Positions 32,101 to 43,168 of a DNA stretch of 64,000 nt are shown one piece after another; position 1 is the first letter of the stretch, and the number at the start of each line of letters is the position of its first letter. This stretch comes from Bactericera cockerelli. Lineage: Eukaryota; Arthropoda; Insecta; Hemiptera; Triozidae. The notes beneath the pieces were generated by a model that saw only the letters and a list, made by a program, of their open reading frames with translations, was not told the origin of the DNA and searched no databases. The DNA is taken from contig CM044962.1 in NCBI GenBank assembly GCA_024516035.1, positions 1,922,437 through 1,986,436 of the forward strand, given 5' to 3'. Both the position numbers and the translations under genes were made by a program.

Positions 32101-35100
32101 TGGTTCGAGTCTCAAGTATGGCAAATATTTAGTAAGACGAGTTTGAGCTATTGTGACACCACGATCGTGATTAATTGACCTTAATATTTTAGTATGTATG
32201 TATGGTTTTATTTGTGGTGAAGCACAAGGCCTCTTCACATTTTTTGTGGGTAGCGCAGCATTACTAAGAGCCTCCTTTACTTTTCGAATTATTCTATTAC
32301 ATTAATTTCTTTTTACTTTGGTAATGCCGCCACTGGTCGTTACTCATACAAGTAACTACTCATTTTTCCTCACGAGGTATGAGTGGACCCCGAACATCCA
32401 AGTACAGAGCAGAAAAACTCCTGTCCCGCTGGGGATCGAACCCAGGTCACCATGCGTGCAACGCCTAGCACGCTAACTCACTCTGCCACGGTGACTACTA
32501 ATTGACCTTAATATTTTAGTATTCCATGTGTTTTATTAAAATTCGGTACCTACTAACACAATAATTTGTACCTCTATGTACCAACCTATGAATGTTCAGT
32601 ATTTACCGTACCACCTTTACCTGTGGGTGTTAACTATGTAGGTACATTGTTATGTTTCATTTCATTCAAACCATTTTATCATTGAGACCCTTTCCTCTTA
32701 TGAACAAATGAACAATTACGATTAATATTGATTTCTGAAGCACCACAGCTAAAAGTATCATACATGGATACGTACATACTAATTTGCCACACTTGAGACT
32801 CGAACCAGTGACCTCCAAGTTAAGAGTCTACTGAGGCAAACTTTTGGGCCGTTGGAAAATAAATGGCAACCATAATTTGTCAAATTGAAAAAAAAAATTA
32901 GTTCCCTAGGTAAAAGTAGGATAGTAGCCTAGTAGGTACAGTTAGTAGTACTGATTGACTTTTTTTTTATTTCTCTTGGTTTCAATAAAAAATGAAAGTT
33001 TTATATCAAGTGTGTCATACTTTCTGAAAGATAAGACTTCAAGCAAGTTTTTACATAATTGAAACCAATACTTTATGAGGGCAGTATTTTGAGAAAATGG
33101 CGGCTGAAGTTTCAGGTGGATTTCATGTTCGCGATAAATTTTCCGCTGCTGCCGATTTTTTTCAGTTCGTGTGCACTTTTTAAGAATAAATCTAGTCTAA
33201 ATAATAGTGAAATATTGTTATCTTATGGAAAAAGTTAAATCTATTGCTTCATCTACTGTATTTACGGAGTTAGATGCCATTCTTTGTCGAGCGGCAGGGG
33301 ACTTGTAAAAATAATTCAAAAAAATAATATCTCGAGAACCACTGAGTTAAATCAAAAGTGTTATAGAACATTAATGGTTGGAAATGATCTATACTACCAC
33401 CCCTTAAGAGATTTTACATTTAGTCTGTTACACCCTGTATACTAATGGCCTAACTAAATGGCGGAGCTATTGCCTGTGGCAATCACTTCCATCCAACCCT
33501 ATGAAGTGCGTCCTGCTTTCTCCAGTTTTCCTCTCTTAGTTCCTCCTCAACCTTGTCTCTCCATCTCAACTTTGGTCTCCCTCTATTTCTTTTCCCACCT
33601 ATTTCAAATCTTTCTATTCTCTTACCCACATAGTTTTCATCTCTTCGCTTCATATAATGTCCAAATCTTCTTAGCCTACTCTCACCCAGGATCTCTGGAC
33701 TACGGGCAGTACCTAGTCACAACCGTTACGCCACGGAGACTAAGGATATACTCACTTGAATATTGAAAATATTGATCCTATCGATACTAGACAGTCGATG
33801 TTGGAAGAGCCATCCAGTGGATCAAAACACACAATGTACTTTCCCTGCTTCGACACCTCCACCTGGTGAAATACATAAAAGCAACTGATTATATTATGTA
33901 ATCTTATATTATAAAATGATTCGGATTAAGATGAAATTTTGCATGGTTACCAATAACTGGCTCAGTGCGGTCATGCACTATCCAAAAAGTACACTTTTCC
34001 AAAAGATGAGCTTTTAAATGAGCATTTCTAAAAAAAAATGAGCTAAAAAAAAATCATGTCAAAAAATTGATGTCGCCAGGATTCGAACCCAACGACTCTC
34101 GCTCCGCATTACCTCCAGTGCAGTTTCGTTCTCCTCGCTGACCAGAAGACACACAGAGTAGGATGAGGTGAGCATGTTGACGAAAAGTTCATTACTGAGG
34201 ACATCTAGCTTCTTGACCTCTTCACCCTGTACATTTACGTTGCCAGCGATACCGTAGCTGAAGAAAAAGGAATGTTTTTAACCGACAGACAGACACAAAA
34301 ACAAAATTGCTAATCTGGTGTGACACCATACGACTTTCCTAATCACTCGGAAATAAGTCATATTCCGCCTTTGCTGACTCAACGGTAACAGTTAGACAAA
34401 AATCAATGTAAAATTCGTAATGAGCATCACAAAATCATTGGATTTGATATGTCACAACCCCCATCTAGTATGAATAGTAAAAAAGTTAGTCCTAGGGGAC
34501 CCTCCCAAAATCCCAGTAAATTGGGGCCGGGTTCCAAAAATATCAAAATATCAAAAAAAAAAAAAAAAAATATTAGAATATACCCCTTTATTTTTTTTAT
34601 TAGGTACAAGAAAAACTTATTCATACAAAAATTTCATATCTCTTATCGTTTAGCCAGAACGGCACCGATTTTTTTCAAAAGTTTCGTGCTGCTGTATTTA
34701 TGACCTCTGTACCAAATTTGAAGTCTCTAGCTGATTCCGTTCTTAAGATATTTTGTTTGCAGACAGACAGACCGACCGACAGACACACGGACCAATGTCT
34801 GAAACTTTGGACTTATAGGGTCTGGGGACCCTAACTACATATGTACATAGGTAATTAGGTACATACATAAATAAAACGTCTTTGACGACCCCACCCCCCT
34901 TCCCCCAGCGCTTAATTTCCAACCCCTCCATGGGATCTGATTCTACCTCCGAATAGCGGACACCTCCCAATAGCGGACAAAACATGGTCGACCGAGGTTG
35001 TCCGCCATTGGGAGGTTTTACTGTATATGTAATGTATATAAGATAAGGAAAGTAGGTACATAGATATGTATAAGTAAGGTAAACAAATAACAAATAAGTA

Positions 35101-36099
35101 AACATATTGTATATTGAAGAATTTCATAAGGATGACTATCACAAATAATTCCGTGGTAGGAAGTTTAGGACTTCTGAGTAACAACTGATAACATATCAGT
35201 GATAACATATCACTTGTTAGAAGGCTGGGTTCCCCAAACTTTGACCTTTGGTTTATACAACTTACATTACATGTTTTTGTTTGATAATAAAGTGAAAAGT
35301 TATACAGGATGGTCAAAAAGTACCTTTCTTTTGTAAAAAAATCATATATTTGTTAATGTTGTATGTACTCAACATCAAACACCTTGGCCGAGGTGTGAAG
35401 AACACCCTGTACAAAGATAGAGACAGCGTGGTAGAGTATAAGGTAACGGAAAACATAGTTCCCGTGTATTTCATGTACTTTCAGTCAGCAATTTACTTTC
35501 ACCCAATATTTTTTTAATAATGATAAATAATAATAATAATAAATCATTTGTTTTATTTTTCATATAATTTTTTTTGTTTACAGAGGATCCATCCTAAGCC
35601 ATTTTTATTTGTCTCCTAAGATCTTTTTATTTGGCTTCTAAGATAATAAAATAAAAAAATGTGTTTCTCTGAGTTATTACATCAAAATGTTCGTGGATAG
35701 CACAGAATTAAAGGACTTTTCCGTATTTTCAAATCCAATATCTTTGTTTTTTGTCTATAAATCCACCACGGATCGCTACTCACAGCGGCCACTCATTTAA
35801 CCTCACGAGGTATGAGTGGACTTCGAACATCCAAGAACAGAGCATACAGAGAAACTGTTGGCATAATGGGACTACCTGTCTTGCGCTGACAGTCTAAATA
35901 AAGCACTACTTATACTCAGTACTCACAGATGCGCGATGCCGGCTTTCCGCACCGCTGAACTGATGGCTTTCACCGCCGTCTGAATGCTGACTAGCAGTTG
36001 AGTCAGCTCCCCGGTGGCGCCGCTGACGTGTTTCTGCTGATCCAGCACAAACCGGGTCAAGGTCATGCAGTTGGTGTCGATCGGGTTGCTGGAGCTCAT
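26106..36099 (-). CDS. fbp: Fructose-1,6-bisphosphatase
   Basis: Coding exons in minus order are 36099-35927, 34257-34113, 33862-33756, 30898-30748, 29381-29127 and 26300-26106, with consistent phases. They sum to 1026 bases, 341 residues, the usual FBPase length. The enzyme hydrolyses fructose-1,6-bisphosphate to fructose-6-phosphate in cytosolic gluconeogenesis. Metal and substrate motifs are present: [28 protein letters not shown], the [11 protein letters not shown] strand and [20 protein letters not shown], with the conserved EAGG near the end. Three large tandem arrays sit on its splice junctions: 36366-36955 (5' exon), 29955-30748 (exon 5 donor) and 27080-29126 (exon 6 end and donor). 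Intron 4 holds a 2-kb foldback element. Confidence 0.95.
26520..26640. repeat. Unclassified interspersed repeat fragment
   Basis: An AGGGTGTCCCGTATAC-type start is often seen at the ends of arthropod repeats. No second copy is seen in the window. It lies in the last FBPase intron. Confidence 0.35.
27080..29126 (-). repeat. Sixteen partial tandem copies of FBPase exon 6 with its donor
   Basis: On the FBPase strand each unit (about 100-137 bp) has TGTTTTAG, up to 22 exon codons (from CACAGGACGCTCAAG to AAGGGAAAA), the donor GTGAGTGG and about 60 bp of intron. In the real exon (29381-29127) the same codons are preceded by GCTGACGTG instead of TTTTAG. Full-type copies are 66 bases from AG to GT and phase 0 at both ends. 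Shorter copies (GACTTCATGATATC variant) have lost phase. Copies start at 27087, then at intervals to 28994. Confidence 0.95.
29397..29450 (-). mobile_element. SINE family D tail fragment
   Basis: AATAACACTCTTTTTAGTGG and AAGCTAACCACCAGGTGAGG, immediately upstream of FBPase exon 6. Confidence 0.6.
29955..30748 (-). repeat. Tandem array of the FBPase exon-5 donor, ~29-bp unit
   Basis: On the FBPase strand each unit reads CCCTGTAAGTTTCAGTGTAG plus ATTTTCC. The first one is the real donor (ACCCT|GTAAGT at 30748). There are about two dozen donor copies. A few longer units with GGACCCTGTAAGTTGC and TTCCGCCATTATCT lie at the far end. Confidence 0.95.
31093..31340 (+). mobile_element. tRNA(Ala)-like SINE, family C
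   Basis: GCGCGATTAGCACAATGGTT head and GGGTTCGAATCCCCGCG B box. The body is interrupted near 31275 by ATTATT-rich DNA. Confidence 0.75.
31447..33440. mobile_element. Foldback element with ~670-bp inverted arms
   Basis: The left arm (31447-about 32130) begins ACAGGGTGTAACAGACTAAA. The right arm (about 32770-33440) is its inverse, ending TTTAGTCTGTTACACCCTGT. The arms stay almost identical through a tRNA-like stretch (GGTCACTGGTTCGAGTCTCA). The central loop holds a family F SINE. No transposase is seen. It lies in FBPase intron 4. Confidence 0.9.
32195..32495 (-). mobile_element. tRNA-like SINE, family F, inside the foldback loop
   Basis: Inverted copy with GATCGAACCCAGGTCACCAT and TAACTCACTCTGCCACGGTG. 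The short string CTAATTGACCTTAATATTTTAGTAT-like flank repeats on both sides (about 32175 and 32500), a likely target duplication. Confidence 0.8.
33688..33742 (-). mobile_element. SINE family A head fragment
   Basis: CAGGATCTCTGGACTACGGG and GTTACGCCACGGAGACT, ending 14 bases from the donor of FBPase exon 4. A family H fragment precedes it at 33445-33515. Confidence 0.65.
34305..34840 (+). repeat. Dispersed ~500-bp repeat, copy 1
   Basis: It shares TTGGATTTGATATGTCACAA, CCCCCATCTA and GGGTTCCAAAAA with an inverted copy at about 41790-42305. It also carries GACCGACAGACACACGGACC and AATGTCTGAAAC. It lies in FBPase intron 2. No coding capacity is seen. Confidence 0.65.
35490..35650 (+). repeat. 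Dispersed repeat shared with 46965-47075
   Basis: Both copies contain ATTTGTTTTATTTTTCATAT-like sequence, then TTTACAGAGGA and CATCCTAAGCCATTTTTATT. Each lies next to an exon of a different gene (FBPase exon 2, Snr1 exon 5). Confidence 0.7.
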
Positions 36100-36115
36100 G
36101 GTTCAGGGTTCGATC

Positions 36116-36365
36116 ACTGGAGAAGGTTAAAAATAAATATTGTCAGGGAGACCATTTATGCCAGCGTCGATGGCGCGTTGAATGCACCGGTTCTCGTAGG
36201 ATCGCCGAAGTTAACCAACGCCAACGTCCAGCGAGATAAAGACTTCGACTTTTTCCTTATATTGTTTCCAATTTTGTAGGTATAGATATCGATTTGTAAT
36301 TATCTGTTTGTATATATGTCTTTAATAATAAAGTGTATAAAATAAGAAGAGGAAGAAGACTTACC
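36116..36365 (-). other. Probable FBPase 5'-UTR intron
   Basis: On the minus strand a strong donor CTTGCAAG|GTAAGTC (exon end 36365) and an acceptor CTTCTCCAG (exon start 36116) flank this stretch, 17 bases before the start codon. It includes a 5S-SINE head fragment (36150-36245). Confidence 0.6.
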
Positions 36366-36955
36366 TTGCAAGTAGATAGGGAGGTAGGTAGACCAGGTAG
36401 ACTGAATAGAAATAATTAGGGAGGTAGACCAGGTAGACTGAATAGAAATAATTAGGGAGGTAGACCAGGTAGACTGAATAGAAATAATTAGGTAGGTAGA
36501 TCAGGTAAACTGAATAGAAATAATTAGGGAGGTAGACCAGGTAGACTGAATAGAAATAATTAGGTAGGTAGATCAGGTAAACTGAATAGAAATAATTAGG
36601 GAGGTAGACCAGGTAGACTGAATAGAAATAATTAGGTAGGTAGATCAGGTAAACTGAATAGAAATAATTAGGTAGGTAGACCAGGTAGACTGAATAGAAA
36701 TAATTAGGGAGGTAGACCAGGTAGACTGAATAGAAATAATTAGGTAGGTAGATCAGGTAAACTGAATAGAAATAATTAGGGAGGTAGACCAGGTAGACTG
36801 AATAGAAATAATTAGGTAGGTAGATCAGGTAAACTGAATAGAAATAATTAGGGAGGTAGACCAGGTAGACTGAATAGAAATAATTAGGTAGGTAGATCAG
36901 GTAAACTGAATAGAAATAATTAGGTAGGTAGACCAGGTAGACTGAATAGAAATAG
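36366..36955 (-). repeat. Tandem array in the presumed FBPase 5'-UTR exon, 36-bp unit
   Basis: About sixteen units of GGGAGGTAGACCAGGTAGACTG...AATAGAAATAATTA. Two variants (GGGAGG/GACC and GGTAGG/GATC) alternate over most of the length, giving a 72-bp higher-order unit. It abuts the 5'-UTR donor at 36365. Confidence 0.9.
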
Positions 36956-36971
36956 TTAGATCAACAAAAAA

Positions 36972-36984
36972 CACTCGGTATTTA
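36972..36984 (-). promoter_or_regulatory. Candidate TATA box for FBPase
   Basis: On the minus strand TTTATAAATACC lies just upstream of the array. A TTCAGTC initiator-like string about 40 bases further on is itself part of the array unit. Spacing is not ideal, so this is only a candidate. Confidence 0.35.
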
Positions 36985-38329
36985 TAAAGTTCACAGTTCG
37001 AGTATTACTCTTCTTAATTACGTAATGTTAAATATTTTAAAAGTTTGCAAACATCACAAAAGCACTCGAAACAAAAAGTCACAAGAAACACGAAACACAA
37101 AAGAATACTATACTGAAATGTAGGTGATACCAGCAGGCTCGCATCAAAAACAAAGATTTTTCTATGATTAATCACCTAATTTTACCATCATCTCCGATAA
37201 ATTTCTGAAATTAATAATATAATAGTAAATATTTGGGTGCAATAGTTCTAAATAATGGACGCAGCACATAGGTATTTCTTTATTTTTTTTTTTAGAAAAG
37301 ACCCCCAGAAATAATGTAAAGTTATGTAAAGAAATATAATAAGGTCAAAGCAATATAAATAAAGTTATTAAAGGTGTATTGCGATGTATTGATAGAAATC
37401 GGATGTATTGTGTTGGTTTTGTAAAAAAAATTAATTTCCTTAGAAAGGAAATTATAGAATCACTTTAAAAAATTAATTTTTTTTTAAATTTAAATTATTA
37501 TTTAAAAAATTAAATAATAAAATTATATGCAATTGAAAATCACGTCTCGTCGTGATATGACTGACCATGCAATTGAAAGTGACGTTATAAACCCAATTTA
37601 AAAAAAGTTAATTCTGTAAAGTAATAGACAAATACTTGACAACCGGCGGGGTTAATTGGTAATAGACTATTAGAGTAGAAAATAAAAATAGGTAATAGAC
37701 AGTAATAATAGACGATTAGAGAGATTAGACTACAAAATAGAAAAAAATTGGAGCAAAAATAAATATATGTTTGCACACTCTAATAAATTTAAATAAAAAA
37801 ATATTATTTTTGTTATACAAAAACGAACACAATACTTCGAAGATGGAGCAGGAGTACCTTTTTAAAATACTGTTACATGTTTTATTAATGTTTGAAAATA
37901 AAAACTACGTAGTTCTTATATTTTAGTATAAAAAAAAATAAAAACACAATACTTCCGATTTCTAATATTAGAAATTTATCGGAAGTAATATAATTGATAT
38001 TGACCAGGGATATGTTTTAATGATAGGTTTTAGTTGGACACTAGCAATACAAGTGTGAGTTGAAGTGGTCGACTCATTTCACTTATCTATGAGTGGAAAA
38101 TACCATGCACTTACATGCACTTTGTAAGTACCTACCTAGCTGCATGGGAAATCAAACATGAATTGTCAGTGGCGTAGCTATAGGTATTTACTCAGTGTCG
38201 TGAGGAGAATGATGTGTCGTGAGAAGAATGATGACATGTTTGTTATATGAAATATTAAATATTGAGAATTCCAATAGTAAAAAAATTTATTCTCTAAGAA
38301 GAAGAAGAAAAAAAAAAAATTACTCTGTA

Positions 38330-38470
38330 GCTTGATCGATAAGGCGGCGGACTTGTAACCTGGAGGTCGGTGGTTCAAGTCCCGGTTTCAGCGTGGATTT
38401 AGTAAGCAAGTTTGACTACTTGTGATATTACGAAAGAGATATCACAAAGTTATATCACAAATATGATAAC
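38330..38470 (+). mobile_element. tRNA-like SINE, family E
   Basis: GTAGCTTGATCGATAAGGCG head, GGTTCAAGTCCCGG box and TTTAGTAAGCAAGTTTGACT tail. Confidence 0.75.
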
Positions 38471-38499
38471 TTAACTTAAATCATTTAAGTATTTTTTTT

Positions 38500-38745
38500 A
38501 ATTTGAGTTCAACATTGCTTTCAACTGCATGGTCATATTTTGACGGAGTTTTTACACTCCAATCGCTGGGAACTAGCTATTCAGATTAACCTCACCAATC
38601 AACCTGAGAGGAGCCAGGAATAGCCCGCATCACGAGGGTTCGAATTTGAATGGTCACCCATCCAAGACTTAGCCACACTGGACGTTGTATAACTTCAGTG
38701 ACTGAATGAAAACTGATGTATTCAAAGTGCCAGAGAGGCTGGCCT
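38500..38745 (-). mobile_element. 5S-rRNA-derived SINE, family G
   Basis: Inverted and diverged, with TTCAACTGCATGGTCATATT (tail) and GACGTTGTATAACTTCAGTG (5S-like part). Confidence 0.65.
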
Positions 38746-39285
38746 AGACTTGTAATGTAAACAACCTCGCGCATGGATCCGAAATCTGTGGATTGAATCC
38801 CACCCAACTGTGCTGGTGCTGGGATACGGCCCGCAACGTTGTACGGCAATGCCTCATTGTGTAGAGTAGGGTTAGGAAAAATAAATGTAGGGCCATGCCT
38901 CGGGCCGTAACTCGGGTGCAGCCATACAATGCTTGAATTTCTAATAGCTTTTTTGAGTTTGTGACCACACAATTATAAGACTTTATGGGTTAATTCGTAT
39001 ACCACCTTAATTATAAAAATAATACTTGTTACACACTGTATATCCTTAACCCTAACACCCATTATTCAAGTCGAAGACAAGCCTCAACTTCGTTGTAGCA
39101 GGCTCTCGAACTACCAGCTTCCAACATCGAGAGTCTGCCCTCAGTACACCTCTAGTCTATGTAAGTGAACGGAACCATAATAGCCCCATCATATTCGAAT
39201 TTAGTCCACTGCTCAAAACCAAGAAAACTAACTATTCAAAGGCCACGGCTTTTCTACAGTCCTCCGTGTTCCTTTTTCCTTGCTA

Positions 39286-39496
39286 TCGAACAATACACTT
39301 TAGTGTAAGGTAACTACCAGGCGAGGTTAATGTTCTATGCATTTTCTACCACATAACACTCAGTGTTTTATTATTATGTGGTCACAACATCAAATTAATG
39401 AGGAAAAATTCATGCACTGGGTGGGATTCGAACTAACGGATACCTACGCTACCGGGTTTACCAGACTAGCGCGTTAACCACTTGACTACCAGTGCA
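39286..39496 (-). mobile_element. tRNA-like SINE, family D
   Basis: Inverted full copy: TTTAGTGTAAGGTAACTACC tail, GGGTGGGATTCGAACTAACG box and TTAACCACTTGACTACCAGTGC head. Confidence 0.8.
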
Positions 39497-39499
39497 ATT

Positions 39500-39662
39500 A
39501 TACTGCCTGACCAGAACTAATGAGTCCTATTATTCCCAAGACGTATTATTATGTGGTCAAAATCCCAAATGGTAGAATAACTTGACATGTCCCGGTTGGG
39601 TTTCAAACCCGCCACCTCTGGATTATTAGTCAGACGCCTTGACCACTGAGCCAGCGGGACAG
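39500..39662 (-). mobile_element. tRNA-like SINE, family B
   Basis: Inverted copy directly abutting the previous SINE head to tail, ending in GAGCCAGCGGGACAG. Confidence 0.75.
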
Positions 39663-39926
39663 AAAGTTGGTAGAAAGTGTTTTGAGCATTAACCTTGCCT
39701 GGTGGTTTCCTTCGATTAAAAGTATTAGGTACTAATTTTACTATGGGAATTTATGTTTGCTCTAAAGACATAGGCACCTATATGTGCTGATTCATATAGG
39801 TATAGGTAATGATAGGATGGAATTCCCACTAGTAAGGTCAGCGATTTGGGCGTATTCCAATTTCGTGTGCATAAATACACAATATGTTTGTTTTAATAAC
39901 TATGTTGATATTATCATAACAACGCC

Positions 39927-40205
39927 AGCCTCCGTGGCGTAACGACTACTGCCCGTAGTCCAGAGATTCTGAGTTCGATTCCCGGTCGGAGCAGACTTCT
40001 CACACAGATGTTCTGTTCCCCCAAACATGTGAGGCTGGCATTTCCGGCCCTACCCAGGCTTAATGAGTTTAATGTGGGTAGCTGGTACGAAACCCCCGTC
40101 CTAATTAGGACGTTAAATCAAATAGATTCGTTGGTGTTAGGAACGAAATCCAGCCGTAAAACATGTGCCACAACCAACCAACCTCAACCATGAGATTGAG
40201 CAATG
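39927..40205 (+). mobile_element. tRNA-like SINE, family A
   Basis: GCCTCCGTGGCGTAACGACT head, GAGTTCGATTCCCGG box, AACATGTGAGGCTGGCATTT body and AATCCAGCCGTAAAACATGT end. Confidence 0.8.
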
Positions 40206-40232
40206 CTGACCCCAAGTAGGATTGGGAAAAAT

Positions 40233-40444
40233 AATAATAATAATAATATCGCCTTATTTATACTGCCCGATAAGGACTATAAAAGTCCCATTATTCCAGC
40301 AGTAAGCCCAAGACATATTATTATGTGGTAAAAATCCCAAAATGGGAGGATAACTTGTCATGTCCCGGCTGGGTTTCGAACCCACGACCTCTGGAACTTC
40401 TGGATTCACAGAGTGCCGCCTTTACCACTGAGCTACCGGGACAG
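40233..40444 (-). mobile_element. tRNA-like SINE, family B
   Basis: Inverted full copy with GGGTTTCGAACCCACGACCT and CCACTGAGCTACCGGGACAG. Confidence 0.8.
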
Positions 40445-40649
40445 ACCTTCAAAAATGAAAGAAGGAGAAGAAGAGATATCCCTATATAATCGTACTCGAC
40501 CTGGATTACCAGACTAGCGCTTTGGACCACTTGACTACACATGCACGGTGCATGTAGTTTTATACCAATGTAAAGATGTACGCAGTTGACTTAAAAGGTA
40601 CATTTCTAAAAATGTAGCTCATCGTTTCTTTATTTCAAAAAACTGAATC

Positions 40650-41070
40650 ATCATCATAAGGTGGCGTCATCGTGAACGATGGTAGCCTGACAGTGGAGGA
40701 ATGACCCAGCACTTCTACCACTGTCTTTACAAGGAGGCTAATAATTGACAAGGGCCCCCAGAACCAAGCAAATGCTGGTCTACTCCTTGTTTATAGTCCC
40801 CCAGCCAGACTGCTGGTCCACTCCGTGTTTATAGCCCCCCCAGCCAGACTGTTGGTCTGGCTGTGAGACTATAAAAAATCTATTTAATACTCTTTAGTGC
40901 AAGACGTAACCACCAGGCGATGTTAATGTTAGCATTTTCTACCAACTAACCCTCAGAGTCTTAATTCGAATTAACGAGGAAAAATTCATGCTCTGGGTGG
41001 GATTCGAACCATCACATCCCTACGCTACCTGGATTACCAGACAAGCCCGTTAACCAATCTGACAAACCAC
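40650..41070 (-). mobile_element. Family I element followed by SINE family D
   Basis: 40650-40870 carries the AACGATGGTAGCCTGACAGT and double GTTTATAGTCCCCCAGCCAG marks of family I. 40885-41070 is an inverted family D copy with a decayed tRNA-like head. Confidence 0.65.
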
Positions 41071-41109
41071 ACCATAGGAAAAACTCATGATGCTGTCAAT
41101 CTATTATTA

Positions 41110-41280
41110 TTTTTATATTATACTTTATTAGGTAAGACAAATTAAAATATATACAGTAAAATACAATGAAATTATAAAGAAAATATAAATAGATTAAACA
41201 AAGAGAAACAAAAAAGAGAATAAATCTAATGTCCTACATGAAGGGCGGGGTTATTGCCTGTGGCAATCTCTTCCACCCAT
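41110..41280 (-). mobile_element. Interspersed repeat, family H
   Basis: Inverted copy with GTCCTACATGAAGGGCGGGG and TTATTGCCTGTGGCAATCTC. Confidence 0.7.
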
Positions 41281-41789
41281 CTACTGCACTGACGAGTTTA
41301 TACGTTATTGATGTCTATTAAATAATCACTATGTGTAATTTGTCTGTAATTATTTGTTCGTACATTGACCACTTTATTCATTGTATAAACTGTTCGTTGT
41401 AACCTGTTAAGTTATAACTGTTTGTTTATATAACCTATAGTTGAATTTTATTATAAAATTTTAACCGGAACAGCACGAACATAGGTCTTTACATGTTTTG
41501 GGCATTTGATTGGTTGAAGATAAAGAAAATATAACAAGGTCATTTCAGAGATCAACAAAAGTGAAATTTCTGTAATCAGCTGTATTTTTATAGGTCTTTT
41601 CTGATTGGTTTTTAGCTCATGTCATTTCAAAAATAAATTTAAAATGCAGATTCAAAATTTAGCGCTCTCATTTAATATTCCATTATCGAAAGGACGCAGA
41701 ATGAGAACCAATCAGAAGCTAGAACCATCCGTTTCTCCAAAAGGAACCGAGTCCCCGACTCGGTTCTTTTTACATTTTGAGAGAAACAG

Positions 41790-42305
41790 TGCATTTTCGG
41801 ACATTGGTCCATGCGTCCGTGTGTGTGTTCTGTGAACACGATATCTCGAGAACGGTAAGAGCTAAGACTTGAAATTTGGTATGAAAATTATCTTATACAC
41901 CAGACGAACCACGAAACTTTTGGTTGAAATCGGCCGCAAGAACCATTTCTTTGAATCGGTTAAAGATACAAAAAAAGTTAAAGAACAACATTTTCTTAGA
42001 ATAAAATAATAATAGGGGTTTACTCAGACCATTTTTTTGTTGTTGCTATCTTGAACTTTTTGGAACCCGGGTTCAATTTACCGGTATTTTCGAGGGTCTC
42101 CATTGGACCAACATTTTTATTATTTATCGTAGATGGGGGTTGTGACATATCAAATCCAATTATTTTGCGGTGCTGATTACAAATTTGACATTGATTTTTA
42201 GCCAACTGTTACCTTTGAGTCTGTTCCCAGTGGCTGTTGGCCCTGTTCCAATTCGAAATATATGATAAAGAAAGTCATGTGATGTTTACACCAGATTTTT
42301 TAGGT
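41790..42305 (-). repeat. Dispersed ~500-bp repeat, copy 2
   Basis: Inverted relative to 34305-34840. The shared marks include TTTTTGGAACCCGGG, AGATGGGGGTTGTGACATAT and TCAAATCCAATTATTTTG. Confidence 0.65.
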
Positions 42306-43168
42306 ATTAATAAAAAATGAATTGCATCATAATATTAGGGCCGGCAAATGAATTCTCAGAATTCTCTTCGTCTTATCTCATGTCTGAATTCTCAGTTTCC
42401 TCAACTATACACCACCTAACCTATGAAACTGGAAGGCTTGCACTATTTATTTATTTGAAAAATATACGGGCATATTTACCCTGTACTAACTAATTTTACA
42501 ATTCATTTCCCTAACTTACTAATCGTAATAAAAAACAAAATATAAAACTATCTAACATAAGACTATCTACTTATCTATATAATATAAAAAATGAAATAGT
42601 TAGCGTACTCCATGTGTTGAGCCCACAGTCTAATTAAAGCACTACATAACCCAGATAACGCGGTGAAATTTTTTGTTTTATTTTTTTGGAGTGATATAAA
42701 TTGAGTCCTGAATCAAAATAAGTGCTGTCAACTTATCACTCGGACTCAAAACAAAGAGCTTAAGGTGTCGCCAACTAACCTCAACAAGCTGAGTTAATTA
42801 GAAAAATCCACAATGTAGTACCTTTCACCAGATGGGGCTGACGTCCTTCCAGAAGGACGTCCTTCTGGAAGGACGTCAGCCCCATCTGGGATAATATACT
42901 ACCCTATTGTATATCTAGCATAAAAATTTAGCATCGAGTCTTCATGAGAAATTTTTTAGCACTTTTTATAGAATAGCAGTTTGGCAACAGTGTGTACATT
43001 TTGTTTGTTTACATGTTTTCAAAATTCATTTTTGAAGTTTGAATTTTTTGGGATTTTTAAATCTTATCTCTTGATTATCCCTGAAATTCTTTTAAATTAA
43101 AATAATAAGTTATACAGGATATTGATCACAATTTTACCTGATTTTTCGTTAAACAAAAGCTTCTAAAA
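42306..43168. other. Upstream region of Snr1
   Basis: No gene is seen. It holds the 62-bp perfect palindrome (42828-42889) about 280 bases upstream of the Snr1 start codon. The promoter and 5' UTR of Snr1 should lie here, but I see no convincing core element. Confidence 0.55.
42828..42889. repeat. 62-bp perfect palindrome
   Basis: The left arm starts CCAGATGGGGCTGACGTCC, the centre is AAGGACGTCCTT, and the right arm mirrors the left exactly (31 bp per arm, no spacer). The motif GACGTC occurs three times. Flanking bases 42827 and 42890 do not pair. Confidence 0.97.

Larger units (their letters stand above)
37000..39285. other. AT-rich intergenic with repeats
   Basis: No gene is seen. It holds a near-palindrome (37953-37985), SINE E (38330-38470, plus) and a 5S-SINE (38500-38745, minus). 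Confidence 0.6.
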
